The notes under the pieces were generated by a model, which was not told the origin of the DNA, ran no database searches, and saw only the letters and a program-made list of their open reading frames with translations. A stretch of DNA of 64,000 nt, taken from positions 2,046,001 to 2,110,000 of the forward strand of contig NZ_ARQM01000010.1 of NCBI RefSeq assembly GCF_000385135.1, in the 5' to 3' direction. Made by a program: the position numbers and the translations under genes. Shown in pieces: positions 24,961 through 33,769 of this stretch (position 1 is the stretch's first letter; each line of letters opens with the position of its first letter). Source of the DNA: Promicromonospora sukumoe 327MFSha3.1. Lineage in GTDB: Bacteria; Actinomycetota; Actinomycetes; Actinomycetales; Cellulomonadaceae.

Positions 24961-25024
24961 CGCTGGCGCGCGTGGGCAGCAGGCCGCCGCCGGGGGGTGT
25001 GGGGTGCCACCCTCCGGGAAAGCA

Positions 25025-25062
25025 GACGGCCCCGGCCGCGCCGTGGCGCGGACGGGGCCGTC
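25025..25062 (-). terminator. rpsD terminator
   Basis: GACGGCCCCG (25025-25034) pairs with CGGGGCCGTC (25053-25062). After one mismatch, CCGCGCC (25036-25042) pairs with GGCGCGG (25045-25051). It starts 19 bp after the rpsD stop and gives a strong GC hairpin without a clear U-tract. Confidence 0.8.
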
Positions 25063-25080
25063 CGGTACTGCTGAACGAGA

Positions 25081-25707
25081 TCAGCGAGCGTAGAACTCGA
25101 CGACCATCTGCACGTCGCAGGTCACGGGGACCTCGGCGCGCTTCGGCTGACGGGTCAGCGTGGCGGTCAGCTTCTCGAGCTGGACGTCCAGGTAGCCCGG
25201 GAGGGCCGGCAGCACGTCGCGGTGCGCGCCCGCGGCGGCGACCTGGAACGGCACCGTGGTCTGGCTCTTCGGCTTGACCTGGATGGTCTGCCCCGGCTTC
25301 ACGCGGAACGACGGGCGGTCCACGATCTTGCCGTCCACCAGGATGTGACGGTGGGTCACGTGCTGGCGGGCCTGCAGGATGGTGCGGCCGAAGCCGGCAC
25401 GCAGCACCACGGAGTCCAGACGGGTCTCCAGGTCCTCGACCATGACCTCACCGGTCAGGCCGGCCTGCTTGCGGGCGTTCTCGTACACCTTGAGAAGCTG
25501 CTTCTCGCGAAGCATGTACTGCGCACGCAGACGCTGCTTCTCGCGCAGACGCACCGCGTAGTCCGACTCGGTGCGACGACGGGCACGACCGTGCTCGCCG
25601 GGCGGGTACGGACGCTTCTCGAAGTGCTTGACGGCCTTGGGCGTGAGCGCGAGGCCCAGCTTGCGGCTCAGGCGCACCTGACGGCGCGCACGGGTCACAG
25701 AAGTCAC
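25081..25707 (-). CDS. rpsD: 30S ribosomal protein S4
   Basis: A 208-residue primary rRNA-binding protein of the small subunit. The N-terminal basic domain ([18 protein letters not shown], then [15 protein letters not shown]) lacks the four zinc Cys, so it is the C-minus form. The S4 RNA-binding domain runs from about residue 98 ([20 protein letters not shown], then [20 protein letters not shown]). Starts with GTG, with AGGACA seven bases upstream. It is a single-gene unit with a strong terminator; rarA lies upstream on the same strand. Confidence 0.97.
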   Translation of the reverse strand: MTSVTRARRQVRLSRKLGLALTPKAVKHFEKRPYPPGEHGRARRRTESDYAVRLREKQRLRAQYMLREKQLLKVYENARKQAGLTGEVMVEDLETRLDSVVLRAGFGRTILQARQHVTHRHILVDGKIVDRPSFRVKPGQTIQVKPKSQTTVPFQVAAAGAHRDVLPALPGYLDVQLEKLTATLTRQPKRAEVPVTCDVQMVVEFYAR

Positions 25708-25740
25708 TGTGATGTCCTGTCCTGTAGATATTGAAGGTCA

Positions 25741-25783
25741 CACCCGGACACGGCTCCCCCACGAGGAGGGAACACACCGGGTG
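25741..25783 (-). promoter_or_regulatory. Hairpin between rarA and rpsD
   Basis: CACCCGG (25741-25747) pairs with CCGGGTG (25777-25783), enclosing a C-rich/G-rich inner pair (CTCCCCC with GAGGAGGG). On the minus strand it lies about 125 nt after rarA and about 35 nt before rpsD. It could terminate rarA or form part of the rpsD leader; the sequence does not decide which. Confidence 0.4.
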
Positions 25784-25907
25784 CGGGACCAGCCGATGGA
25801 GCGAGGTGCGTGAGCACCGTGCTCGCGGGGCCGAGGTCCCAGGGCGTTGCCATGGGCAACCTGACGATCTTACCGCACGGGGGCGTTCCGGCTCGCCGTG
25901 GGGCTGC

Positions 25908-27314
25908 TCACTTCCCGCCGGCTCCGCTGCTGCCGTCGCTCCCGAGAATCCCCCGGATGCGCTCCAGGCGCTCCCCCACCTGCCGCTCGTACCCGCGGTC
26001 GCTGGGGTCGTAGTAGCGCGAGCCGGCGAGCACGTCGGGCAGGTACTGCTGCGGCGCGACGCCGTGCGGCCAGTCGTGCGCGTACCGGTACCCCTCGCCG
26101 TGGCCCATCTGCTTGGCCCCGGAGTAGTGCGCGTCGCGCAGGTGCGGCGGAACCGTGCCCACCTTGCCCGCGCGCACGTCCGCCAGGGCGGCGTCCACGC
26201 CGAGGTAGGCGGCGTTCGACTTGGGGGCCGTGGCCAGGTGCACCACGGCCTCGGCCAGCACGATGCGCCCCTCGGGCATGCCGATCAGCTGGACGGCCTG
26301 GGCCGCGGCGACGGCGGTCTGCAGGGCGGAGGGGTCGGCCATGCCGACGTCCTCGGCCGCGGAGATGACCAGGCGCCGGGCGATGAACCGCGGGTCCTCC
26401 CCTGCGGCGACCATGCGGGCCAGGTAGTGCAGCGCGGCGTCGACGTCGGACCCGCGGATGGACTTGATGAACGCCGAGATGACGTCGTAGTGCTGGTCGC
26501 CGTCGCGGTCGTAGCGGACGGCGGCGACGTCGACGGCGCGCTCGACGTCGGCCAGGCCGATCAGCGGGGTGGTGCCGTCCGCGCCGGTGGGCGGGTCGTC
26601 GTCGGACAGCACCGCGCCCGCGGCGGCCTCGAGGATCGTCAGGGCCTTGCGGGCGTCGCCGCCGGCGAGCCGCAACAGGTGCTCCGTGGCGTCCTCGACG
26701 AGCTCGACCGAACCGTCCAGGCCGCGCTCGTCGGTGACGGCCCGCTGCACGAGCCCGCGCACGTCCTCGGTCTCCAGCGGTTTGAGGGTCAGGAGCAGGG
26801 AGCGCGACAGGAGCGGCGAGTTGACGGAGAAGCTCGGGTTCTCGGTGGTGGCGGCCACGAGGGTGACCCACCGGTTCTCGACGCTGGGCAGCAGGGCGTC
26901 CTGCTGGGACTTGGAGAAGCGGTGCACCTCGTCGACGAACAGCACGGTCTCGTCGCCGCCCGTGGCGAGGCGGCGCCGGGCGTCCTCGACCACCTGGCGC
27001 ACGTCCTTCACACCGGCGGTGACGGCACTGAGCTCCACGAAGCGGCGCCCCGAGACGGTGGCCACCAGGTAGGCGAGCGTGGTCTTGCCCGTGCCGGGCG
27101 GGCCCCAGAGGATGACCGACGACGGCGCGGCGCGGCCGCCCCCGCCGGGTTCGATGAGCCGGCGCAGCGGCGAGCCGGGCACCAGCAGGTGCCCCTGCCC
27201 CGCTATCTCGTCGATCGAGGCCGGGCGCATCCGCACGGCGAGGGGCGACGACGCGCGCGCGGTCGGGGTACCCGCGCTGTCGGTCGTCACCGTACTGAAG
27301 AGGTCGTCGAACAC
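25908..27314 (-). CDS. rarA: Replication-associated recombination protein A (RarA/MgsA AAA+ ATPase)
   Basis: A 468-residue AAA+ ATPase related to clamp loaders. Walker A is [17 protein letters not shown], Walker [20 protein letters not shown], sensor 1 [11 protein letters not shown] and sensor 2 [12 protein letters not shown]. The C-terminal tetramerisation domain has [20 protein letters not shown] and PQQYLPD. The protein acts at stalled replication forks. The N-terminal MFDDLF is the clamp-type motif common in this family and fixes the start. It lies in the expected actinobacterial order ahead of rpsD. The C-terminus ends in a Gly/Ser tail. Confidence 0.95.
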   Translation of the reverse strand: MFDDLFSTVTTDSAGTPTARASSPLAVRMRPASIDEIAGQGHLLVPGSPLRRLIEPGGGGRAAPSSVILWGPPGTGKTTLAYLVATVSGRRFVELSAVTAGVKDVRQVVEDARRRLATGGDETVLFVDEVHRFSKSQQDALLPSVENRWVTLVAATTENPSFSVNSPLLSRSLLLTLKPLETEDVRGLVQRAVTDERGLDGSVELVEDATEHLLRLAGGDARKALTILEAAAGAVLSDDDPPTGADGTTPLIGLADVERAVDVAAVRYDRDGDQHYDVISAFIKSIRGSDVDAALHYLARMVAAGEDPRFIARRLVISAAEDVGMADPSALQTAVAAAQAVQLIGMPEGRIVLAEAVVHLATAPKSNAAYLGVDAALADVRAGKVGTVPPHLRDAHYSGAKQMGHGEGYRYAHDWPHGVAPQQYLPDVLAGSRYYDPSDRGYERQVGERLERIRGILGSDGSSGAGGK

Positions 27315-27340
27315 CGCCCCAGCCTACGGATGCTCACTGA

Positions 27341-27398
27341 CACCCACGTGCCGGGCACCCACGTGCCGGGCACTCACCTGCCGGGCACTACCTGCCGG
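27341..27398. repeat. 15-bp tandem repeat across the end of the acetyltransferase gene
   Basis: CACCCACGTGCCGGG occurs at 27341-27355 and 27356-27370, then with two changes at 27371-27385 and as a shorter copy at 27386-27398. The acetyltransferase stop codon (27374) lies inside, so the repeat supplies its last residues (GRQVVPGR). Confidence 0.85.
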
Positions 27399-27991
27399 CC
27401 GGGCGCATCCGCGGGCCACGGCTCGTTGGGCTCGCGCGGGTCCTCGGGCAGCAGCGTGCCGACCCAGGCGTCCCGCCGCACCCCGCGCTGCAGCCCGTGC
27501 CGGCGCAGGGTGCCCTCGAGCTGGAACCCGAGGCGCCACGCGACGCGGCGGGAGGCCCAGTTGCCGACGTAGGCGACCCAGCTCACCACGGACAGGCCGA
27601 GACCCTCGGGGTCCAGCGCCCAGTCGAGCACCAGGCGTGACGCCTCGGTGCACAGCCCCCTGCCGCGCGCGTCCGGCGTCATCCAGAAGCCGAGCTCCCC
27701 CGCGCGCTCCTCGGCCGGGGTGCCCTCGTTGGTGAGGCCGACCATGCCGATCAGCGGCCCGTCGGCGTCGCCGGGGGCACGCACGGCCCACGTGTAGACG
27801 GAGCCCTTGGCCCAACCCTCGGCCACGTGGTACCCGACGAAGCTCTCGGCGTGCCGCCGCTCGTACGGCACGGGGACCACCGTCCACTCGGCCACCGCGG
27901 GGTCCTGGCAGGCCGCCGCGATCGCGTCGACGTCCGCGTACGTGGGGACGGACAGGCGGACGTGCTCCGTGGCCAGGACGAACGGTTCCAT
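27374..27991 (-). CDS. GNAT-family N-acetyltransferase (RimJ/RimL type)
   Basis: A 205-residue GNAT enzyme of the RimJ/RimL branch, which transfers acetyl from acetyl-CoA to an amine, often an N-terminus. The N-terminal strand VRLSVPTYADVDAIAA, the motif-A acetyl-CoA loop MTPDARGRGLCTEASRLVLD and the YVGNWASRRVAWRLGFQLEG segment are typical. The substrate cannot be read from the sequence. The C-terminus is extended and ends within a 15-bp tandem repeat. It lies between the AI-2E pair and rarA on the same strand; the 59-bp gap to rarA is mostly repeat. Confidence 0.88.
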   Translation of the reverse strand: MEPFVLATEHVRLSVPTYADVDAIAAACQDPAVAEWTVVPVPYERRHAESFVGYHVAEGWAKGSVYTWAVRAPGDADGPLIGMVGLTNEGTPAEERAGELGFWMTPDARGRGLCTEASRLVLDWALDPEGLGLSVVSWVAYVGNWASRRVAWRLGFQLEGTLRRHGLQRGVRRDAWVGTLLPEDPREPNEPWPADAPGRQVVPGR

Positions 27992-28078
27992 CTCTCGATG
28001 GTCCCACAGAAATAGGCCCCCACCTGCAGGTTTACAGATCCGTGGCCGACGTCGCGGGGGTCGGGCGCGTGACGTCGG

Positions 28079-29308
28079 TCACGCCTCGCCGACGTCGTCG
28101 TCCGCGTCGTGGGGCGCGTCGCCCGGCGTGTCCCCCGCCGCCGCGACGGCCTCCTCGGGGGGCTTGCGCAGCGTGCTGTAGACCGCCCAGGCCACGGCGA
28201 TGAGCGGCACGGCGACGATCGCGCCCAGGATGCCGCCGACCACGGTGCCGCACGTGACGCCCAGGGCGACGACGACGGGGTGCAGCGAGACCTGCTTGCC
28301 CATGATGAGCGGCTGCAGCACGTGCCCCTCGAGCTGGCCGATGCCGGCGATGCCGAGCGTGACGATCAGGGCGGTCAGCAGCCCGTCGGCCGCCAGCGCC
28401 ACGACGGCGGCGATGATCATGGCCAGGGGCGCGCCGATGAGCGGGATGAACGTGCCGATGAAGACCAGCACCGCCAGCGGGGCGGAGAGCGGCACGCCGA
28501 GGATCGAGAGGAAGATCCCGGCGAGGATGCCGTTGGTGATCGCGACGAGCACCGTGCCGCGCGTGTAGCCGGAGAAGGTGTACCAGCCGGCGCCCGCGGC
28601 GTCGTTCCAGCGGCCGCGGGTGCGGGCGGGGACCTGCTGCATGAACCAGCGCCACATGGCGCCGCCGGACGCGAGGAAGAAGACGGTGCAGAAGATCGCG
28701 AGCGCGAGGACGGCGATGCCCTCGACGATCGAGCCGGCGCTCTCGGCGGCGCGGCTCACGAGGGTCTGGGAGTTCTCCTGGATCCAGTTGGCGGCGTCGT
28801 CGATCCACTGGTCGCGCCGGTCGAGCTCGACGTCGAACGGGAACCGGTTGTTCTCGATGAGGCCGACGATCTGGTCGATGCCGGTGTTGAACTCCCCCGC
28901 GAGCCGCTCCCACTGGCCGGCGACCGAGACGACGACGTACGTCACGAGGCCGCCGACCACGAGGATGCCGGACAGGATGGCCGCCGCGGTGGCCAGGGCG
29001 CGGGGCATCACCCGGTCGTAGAGGTCGGTGAGCGGGTTGAGCACGGCGGTGAAGACCAGTGCCAGGAAGACCGCGACGAACACGATCAGCACCTGGGTGA
29101 CGGCCCAGAAGACCAGCGCGACGCCGGCGACGACGAGGATCAGGCGCCACGACCAGCCCGCGGAGGTGCGCAGCCACGGCGGCGGCGCCGAGTCGCGCTG
29201 CCCGGATGCACGCTGCACAGGGTCCCGGTGGGGAACACCGGGCTGCGTCACATCGGGCCGTGGGGCTGGTCGTGGTGCGGGGTCAGGCACCGAGTCAGTC
29301 TGCCCCAT
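28079..29308 (-). CDS. AI-2E family transporter, copy 1
   Basis: A 409-residue polytopic protein of the AI-2 exporter superfamily. A Pro-rich cytoplasmic N-terminus is followed by about eight helices in the family pattern: three near the N-terminus (LILVVAGVALVFWAVTQVLI and next), a long extracellular or amphipathic region (residues about 125-190), then the C-terminal set with GTFIPLIGAPLAMIIAA and LQPLIMGKQVSLHPVVVAL, the most conserved family segment. Members are linked to AI-2 export (TqsA), Na+/H+ antiport or no known role. Its start overlaps the end of copy 2 by 14 bp, so copy 2 is transcribed first. Confidence 0.88.
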   Translation of the reverse strand: MGQTDSVPDPAPRPAPRPDVTQPGVPHRDPVQRASGQRDSAPPPWLRTSAGWSWRLILVVAGVALVFWAVTQVLIVFVAVFLALVFTAVLNPLTDLYDRVMPRALATAAAILSGILVVGGLVTYVVVSVAGQWERLAGEFNTGIDQIVGLIENNRFPFDVELDRRDQWIDDAANWIQENSQTLVSRAAESAGSIVEGIAVLALAIFCTVFFLASGGAMWRWFMQQVPARTRGRWNDAAGAGWYTFSGYTRGTVLVAITNGILAGIFLSILGVPLSAPLAVLVFIGTFIPLIGAPLAMIIAAVVALAADGLLTALIVTLGIAGIGQLEGHVLQPLIMGKQVSLHPVVVALGVTCGTVVGGILGAIVAVPLIAVAWAVYSTLRKPPEEAVAAAGDTPGDAPHDADDDVGEA

Positions 29309-30467
29309 CGACGGCCGGCGCGCCGGGTGCCGGAGCCGTCCGGCGCATCGTGCAGTAGACGGCCCAGGCCACCGCGGTGAGCGGGACGGCCACGACGGCG
29401 CCCAGCAGGCCGCCGAGCACGGAGCCGGCGGCCACCACGAGCGCCATGACCACGGGGTGCAGCGAGACCTGCTTGCCGGTGATGAGCGGCTGGAGCACGT
29501 TGGCGTCGATCTGGGCGACGACGACCATGCCGATGAGCACGACCAGCGCCAGCACGGGGCCCTTCGCGGCCAGCGCGACGAGCACGCTGATCACGATGGC
29601 GGCGACGGGGCCGATCATGGGGATGAACGCGCCGAGGAACACCACGACCGACAGGGGCAGGGCGAGCGGCACGCCGACGACGGACAGGAAGATCCCGGCC
29701 AGGATGCCGTCGGACAGCGCGACGAAGAACATGCCCCGGGTGAAGCCGGAGAACGAGTTCCAGCCCGCGGCGGCCGCGGCCTCCCAGCGGTCGTGCCGGT
29801 CGGCGGGCACGAAGTCCAGCGCCCAGCGCCACATGCGGCCGCCCTGGGTCAGGAAGAACACGGTGCAGAAGATCGCGAGGACGACGGCGGTCGCGCCCTC
29901 CGCGATCGACCCGGCGCTCTGGGCGGCGGTACCGGCGTAGTCGCCGGCGTGGGCCTGGAGCCAGGCGCCGCCGTCCTCCAGCCACTTGTCCGGACCGCCG
30001 AGGCCGGCCAGCATCGGGATGCCGGTGAGCAGCTCGGCGAGGTCGGTCAGGCCGGTGGCGAACTCGGTGGCGAGGTCCTCCCACTTGCTCACCACGGACG
30101 AGACCACGTAGGTGACGAGCGCGCCGACGGCGAGCACCGCCGTCAGCAGCGACGCCGCCATGGCCAGGCCGCGCGGCATGACCCGGTCGTAGAAGTCGCC
30201 CAGCGGCAGCAGCACGGTGGTGAACACCAGGGCCAGGAACAGGGCGACGAACACCACCTGGACCAGGCCCACCACGTAGAACACGACCGCGACGGCGGCC
30301 ACGATCCCGACCAGCTTCCAGGCCACCTCGCCCGCGGAGCGGATCCACGGGGCGCCGAAGGTCGTGGGCGGGCTCTGGGGTACGGCCTGTTCCGGAGCCG
30401 GGTCCTGCGGGGTGGTGGGCGGCTCAGCCGCCGTCGTCGGCGCTACCGTCGGCGCTTGTGCCGTCAT
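29295..30467 (-). CDS. AI-2E family transporter, copy 2
   Basis: A 390-residue paralogue of the following gene with the same layout: Pro/Thr/Ala-rich N-terminus, three helices, a long middle region, and the signature GAFIPMIGPVAAIVI plus LQPLITGKQVSLHPVVMAL. The two are alike along most of the membrane region (LALVFT, DRVMPR, SAGSI, AIFCTVFFL, GILAGIFLS) but differ in the extracellular middle segment. They arose by tandem duplication and might form a heteromer. GGGAG lies before the ATG at 30467. First gene of the pair. Confidence 0.88.
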   Translation of the reverse strand: MTAQAPTVAPTTAAEPPTTPQDPAPEQAVPQSPPTTFGAPWIRSAGEVAWKLVGIVAAVAVVFYVVGLVQVVFVALFLALVFTTVLLPLGDFYDRVMPRGLAMAASLLTAVLAVGALVTYVVSSVVSKWEDLATEFATGLTDLAELLTGIPMLAGLGGPDKWLEDGGAWLQAHAGDYAGTAAQSAGSIAEGATAVVLAIFCTVFFLTQGGRMWRWALDFVPADRHDRWEAAAAAGWNSFSGFTRGMFFVALSDGILAGIFLSVVGVPLALPLSVVVFLGAFIPMIGPVAAIVISVLVALAAKGPVLALVVLIGMVVVAQIDANVLQPLITGKQVSLHPVVMALVVAAGSVLGGLLGAVVAVPLTAVAWAVYCTMRRTAPAPGAPAVDGAD

Positions 30468-30572
30468 CGCCTTGCTCCCGATTTTGTTATGGGCGAATTG
30501 TCCAGGGCGGACCCTAGCGGCGGCCCGCTTCTCCCGACAACTCCCGCCCGACGGGCGGTCACTCCCGGAGAG

Positions 30573-31298
30573 TCACTCCCGGAGCGGCCGCCCGGTCAGC
30601 GCCGCGACGTCGCGCGGGGCGGCCTGGGCGACGACGGCGTCGCGCCGGTCATCCTGCCCGGTGGCGCCCGGCGGGAGCAGGGCGGCGACGGCGCGCGCCA
30701 CCTCCGGGTCGCCCGCGGCGTCGGCCAGCGCGCCGGTGCGGCCCAGGGCGAGGTTCGCCGCGGCGGACGTGCCGGCGTCGGGCGAGGCGGCCAGCAGCTC
30801 CAGCGACAGGGCCGCTGCGCCCAGCACGCCGGCGCCGAGCACGGACTGCAGCACGTCACGGTCGCCGAGCAGGCCGGCGAGCACGGCGTCGTCGGGCGCC
30901 GTGCGGACGAGCGCGACGGGAGGCGACTCGACGGTCTCGCCCCGCCGCGCCGCGAACCGCGCCGTCAGCTCGTACCTGCCGGGCGCGGGGAACAGGGGTG
31001 CGCTCCCCGACGTCAGCAGCGGCACCGAGGCGACCAGGCGCCCGCCCGCGGGCAGGTCGACGGACCTCGGCGCCGAGTCGGCGGGCCACGGCCACGTCGC
31101 GGGCACGGGCGTGCCCCCGGCAGCCGCGACCAGGATCTCGAGGTCGCCCTCGACGAGGTTCAGCCGGGCGCTGACGGTGGCCGGGCTGCCGGTGGCGACC
31201 AGCTCGACGTCGGCGAACGCGATGCGGTCGAGCGGCAGGGCGGCAGCGGCGGGCCGGAGCCGCAGCTCCAGCCCGCCCGCTGTCTCGTGCGTGCTCAT
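30573..31298 (-). CDS. Unrecognised protein partnered with the metzincin
   Basis: A 241-residue protein with no signal peptide or membrane helix. The first half looks like a beta-sandwich (LELRLRPAAAALPLDRIAF, SARLNLVEGDLEILV, SGSAPLFPAPGRYELTARFA) and the second half is Ala-rich and helical (LLGDRDVLQSVLGAGVLG, then repeats with AANLALGRTGALADAAGDP). The same order, an Ig-like part followed by Ala-rich helices, is seen at the C-terminus of the upstream metzincin. ATG 31298 lies 7 bp after that gene's stop, so the two are made together. I do not recognise a named family. It may be a chaperone, inhibitor or structural partner; this is inference. Confidence 0.6.
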   Translation of the reverse strand: MSTHETAGGLELRLRPAAAALPLDRIAFADVELVATGSPATVSARLNLVEGDLEILVAAAGGTPVPATWPWPADSAPRSVDLPAGGRLVASVPLLTSGSAPLFPAPGRYELTARFAARRGETVESPPVALVRTAPDDAVLAGLLGDRDVLQSVLGAGVLGAAALSLELLAASPDAGTSAAANLALGRTGALADAAGDPEVARAVAALLPPGATGQDDRRDAVVAQAAPRDVAALTGRPLRE

Positions 31299-31305
31299 CG
31301 CGCCC

Positions 31306-33645
31306 TCATCGCGCCTGCGGCTCGACGAAGTCCGCCGCGACGCGCTGCGCGGCCGCGAAGTCCTTCCCCGCGGCCGTGCGGGCGCCGCCCTTCGCACGCG
31401 ACTTGAGCGCCGCGATCGTGTCGGCCACGACCGGGGCGTTCCGCTCGGTCGGGCTCGCCACGGTGACCGCGAGCGCCGCCGCGCGTTCGGCCGAGCGGCC
31501 CGTGAGGGCCAGGTCGAGGAAGCGAGCGGCGTCGTCGGGGGCCGCGGCCCGGACGTCCTGGGCGCGGACGTCGGTGAACGGGCGGGTGAGCGCGTTCGCG
31601 AGGACGAGGGCCCCGGCCGCGCCGGTGTCGGTGTCGCTGTGCTGCTCGGCGAGCTCGGTGAGGACGGCCCGGGCGGATTCGTCCGTGGCGAAGTCGCCCA
31701 GGGCCATGGCCCGCCCGACGCCGGGGGTGAGTGTCTTGGCGCTGATGTCGACCTCGGCGGCGGAGGCCGGGCCGCGGACGTCGACCGTGACGGACGCGGA
31801 GCGCACGGTGGTCAGCGGGTCCACCTCGAGCTGCGCGGCGACCGTGTGGCGGCCGGGTTCGGTGAACGTGACGCCCTGGTTGGTGAAGAACACCTGGACA
31901 TGGTTGCGCACCGACTCCCCCGGCTGCAGCACGACGGTGGGGCGCGGGCCGCAGCCGACGGCGACGTCGACCAGGTGCTGCACCGTGCGGTCGGGCGGCG
32001 TGTGGAGGAACACGAGGTCGCCCTCGGACAGGTTGATCAGCGTGGTGACGGTGCGCGGCTGGTCGGAGACGTTGGTCAGGGCGACCTCGGCGGTGACGTA
32101 CTCCCCCACGTACGCCTGCGCGGGCATGGTGACCGTGAGCTCGAGCCCGTCGTCGCCCGTGTCGCCGCCGAGCCCGGCGACGTCGACCGGTGCGGGCAGC
32201 CCGGCCGACAGGTTGCCGTGTCCCCAGCCGAAGTTCTTCCAGCCGGGCCGCACCTGCGGGTCGGGCGAGTGGATCAGTGAGGTGCGGTCGTGGTCCGAGA
32301 ACACGAACGCGGCGTTGTTCGGGTAGGGGTTGGCCGCGGTGGCGAAGCCCATGACGTCGCCGGTCTGGTTCATGATCTCGATGCCGATGCCCGGGTTGTG
32401 GACGTCGTGCTTGGGGTGCCACAGGTTGAACGCGTGGCCGGCCTCGTGCACGAGCGTGCGCAGGAACGCGGCGGGCACCTCGTCGAGCGGGCGGCCGCGG
32501 GCCGACGCCGCGATGAAGGCGTCGTTGCCGAGCTGCACGTCGGCGAACCCGGCGGCGCCCTCGCGCGGCACGGTGTCGTCGTCGAACATGATCCCGAACA
32601 GGCCGCCCTGCGAGGAGCCGACGAACAGCCACAGCCGCCAGCCCTCGCCGGGGACGGTCTGGCGGTGGCCCGTCATGAGGGTGGCGAGCTCGGCGTTGGT
32701 GAGGTCGTTGTCGTTCGGCACGTTGATCTCGTCCGTCACGACCGTGACGTCCCAGCCCGCGGTCGCGTAGACCGAGCGCACCGTGGCGGTCGCGCCGGAG
32801 CCGATGGTGGCGGAGGCCGGGAAGACGCGGTTGACCATGGCGTCGACCTCGATGCGGCAGCCGCGGTACATCGGCGACGTCTTGCGCGCGGTGACGTCGG
32901 TGACGCTGCCGCCGATCGACAGCGTGCCCGTCATGCGGTCGGACGGGCCGAGGAACCGGGACGCCGTCGTGACGACCAGCGGTCGCCGGCAGCTCAGGGT
33001 GAGCGTGCCCGTGTCGGTCGAGACGAACTCCTGGGTGGTGCGGTTCCACAGGTGCCGGACGATCTGCACGGTCAGCGTGCCGCCGGAGTAGGTGGAGCCG
33101 TTCGAGCGGAAGTACCAGGAGTACTCCGAGGCGGGGAAGGCCGGGTACCAGCGGAAGCTCAGCGACGGGATCTCGCCCAGGATCCCGGGGTCGATCCCCT
33201 GGGTGTCCGCGCCACCGGTGTCGCCGGTGTCACCGCCCGGCGTGCCGCCGGCGACGCCGCCCGGGACGCCGCCGGCGAGGGGCCCTGGGTCGGGGACCGG
33301 GAACGGGCTCGGGATCGGCAGGCGCGGTTCGAGGACCGGCGGGAAGACCCGGCGGGAGTACATGTCGCCCGAGACGCGCAGCGACGAGGTCCCGACCTCG
33401 ATGCGCATCGCACCGCGCACCTCGGGGCCGAACACGGTGCGGCGCTCCAGCTCGAGCAGCCACGAACCGTCCAGGGTTCCGATGGGGCACGGCCGGGTGA
33501 GCAGCTCCGGCCGGATGACGGGGCCGACGACGAGCTGGCCGCCGGCGTCGAACTCGAGGGGCGCGCTGTGGTGCCCGGCGTGATGCGAGTGGTGCGAGTC
33601 GTGCGCGGCCCGGGCGTCGTTGCCGCAGCCGCAGTCGTTGTCCAT
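31306..33645 (-). CDS. Putative zinc metalloprotease (metzincin-like) with C-terminal Ig-like and helical regions
   Basis: A 779-residue protein. Residues 400-410 read HEAGHAFNLWH, the extended metzincin zinc site HExxHxxxxxH, with Asn where Gly is usual. IEIMNQTGDVMGF at about 422-434 supplies a plausible Met-turn. There is no signal peptide or membrane helix, unlike most bacterial metzincins. The N-terminus is Cys/His-rich (CGCG, then seven His between residues 15 and 26), which suggests metal binding. A Pro/Gly-rich segment (about 120-165) precedes the catalytic domain. After it come an Ig/CARDB-like part (about 500-660; VEVALTNVSDQPRTVTTLI and similar) and an Ala-rich helical end. ATG 33645 has GAGGG eight bases upstream; a longer frame lacks support. 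The next gene follows after 7 bp. Specific function unknown. Confidence 0.7.
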   Translation of the reverse strand: MDNDCGCGNDARAAHDSHHSHHAGHHSAPLEFDAGGQLVVGPVIRPELLTRPCPIGTLDGSWLLELERRTVFGPEVRGAMRIEVGTSSLRVSGDMYSRRVFPPVLEPRLPIPSPFPVPDPGPLAGGVPGGVAGGTPGGDTGDTGGADTQGIDPGILGEIPSLSFRWYPAFPASEYSWYFRSNGSTYSGGTLTVQIVRHLWNRTTQEFVSTDTGTLTLSCRRPLVVTTASRFLGPSDRMTGTLSIGGSVTDVTARKTSPMYRGCRIEVDAMVNRVFPASATIGSGATATVRSVYATAGWDVTVVTDEINVPNDNDLTNAELATLMTGHRQTVPGEGWRLWLFVGSSQGGLFGIMFDDDTVPREGAAGFADVQLGNDAFIAASARGRPLDEVPAAFLRTLVHEAGHAFNLWHPKHDVHNPGIGIEIMNQTGDVMGFATAANPYPNNAAFVFSDHDRTSLIHSPDPQVRPGWKNFGWGHGNLSAGLPAPVDVAGLGGDTGDDGLELTVTMPAQAYVGEYVTAEVALTNVSDQPRTVTTLINLSEGDLVFLHTPPDRTVQHLVDVAVGCGPRPTVVLQPGESVRNHVQVFFTNQGVTFTEPGRHTVAAQLEVDPLTTVRSASVTVDVRGPASAAEVDISAKTLTPGVGRAMALGDFATDESARAVLTELAEQHSDTDTGAAGALVLANALTRPFTDVRAQDVRAAAPDDAARFLDLALTGRSAERAAALAVTVASPTERNAPVVADTIAALKSRAKGGARTAAGKDFAAAQRVAADFVEPQAR

Positions 33646-33769
33646 GGGTTCTGCCCTCTTCCCGACCGCGGACGCGGCCGCTACAGGAGGAGAGGGGCCG
33701 ACGGACGGTGCTGATCGTCCCGGCGGCGGCAATCACCCGGGTGAGCTCCCGGGGACCACGCCGCCCCGC

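Noticed and set aside
24358-25010. Minus- and plus-strand frames with recurring SNVG and PTNPTFDA peptides
   Set aside because: The peptides are translations of the palindromic DNA repeat in several frames; none has a ribosome-binding site or family.
25741-25783. Known S4 leader riboregulator
   Set aside because: The hairpin lies in the right place but does not resemble a described S4-binding leader that I can recall; kept only as a hairpin.
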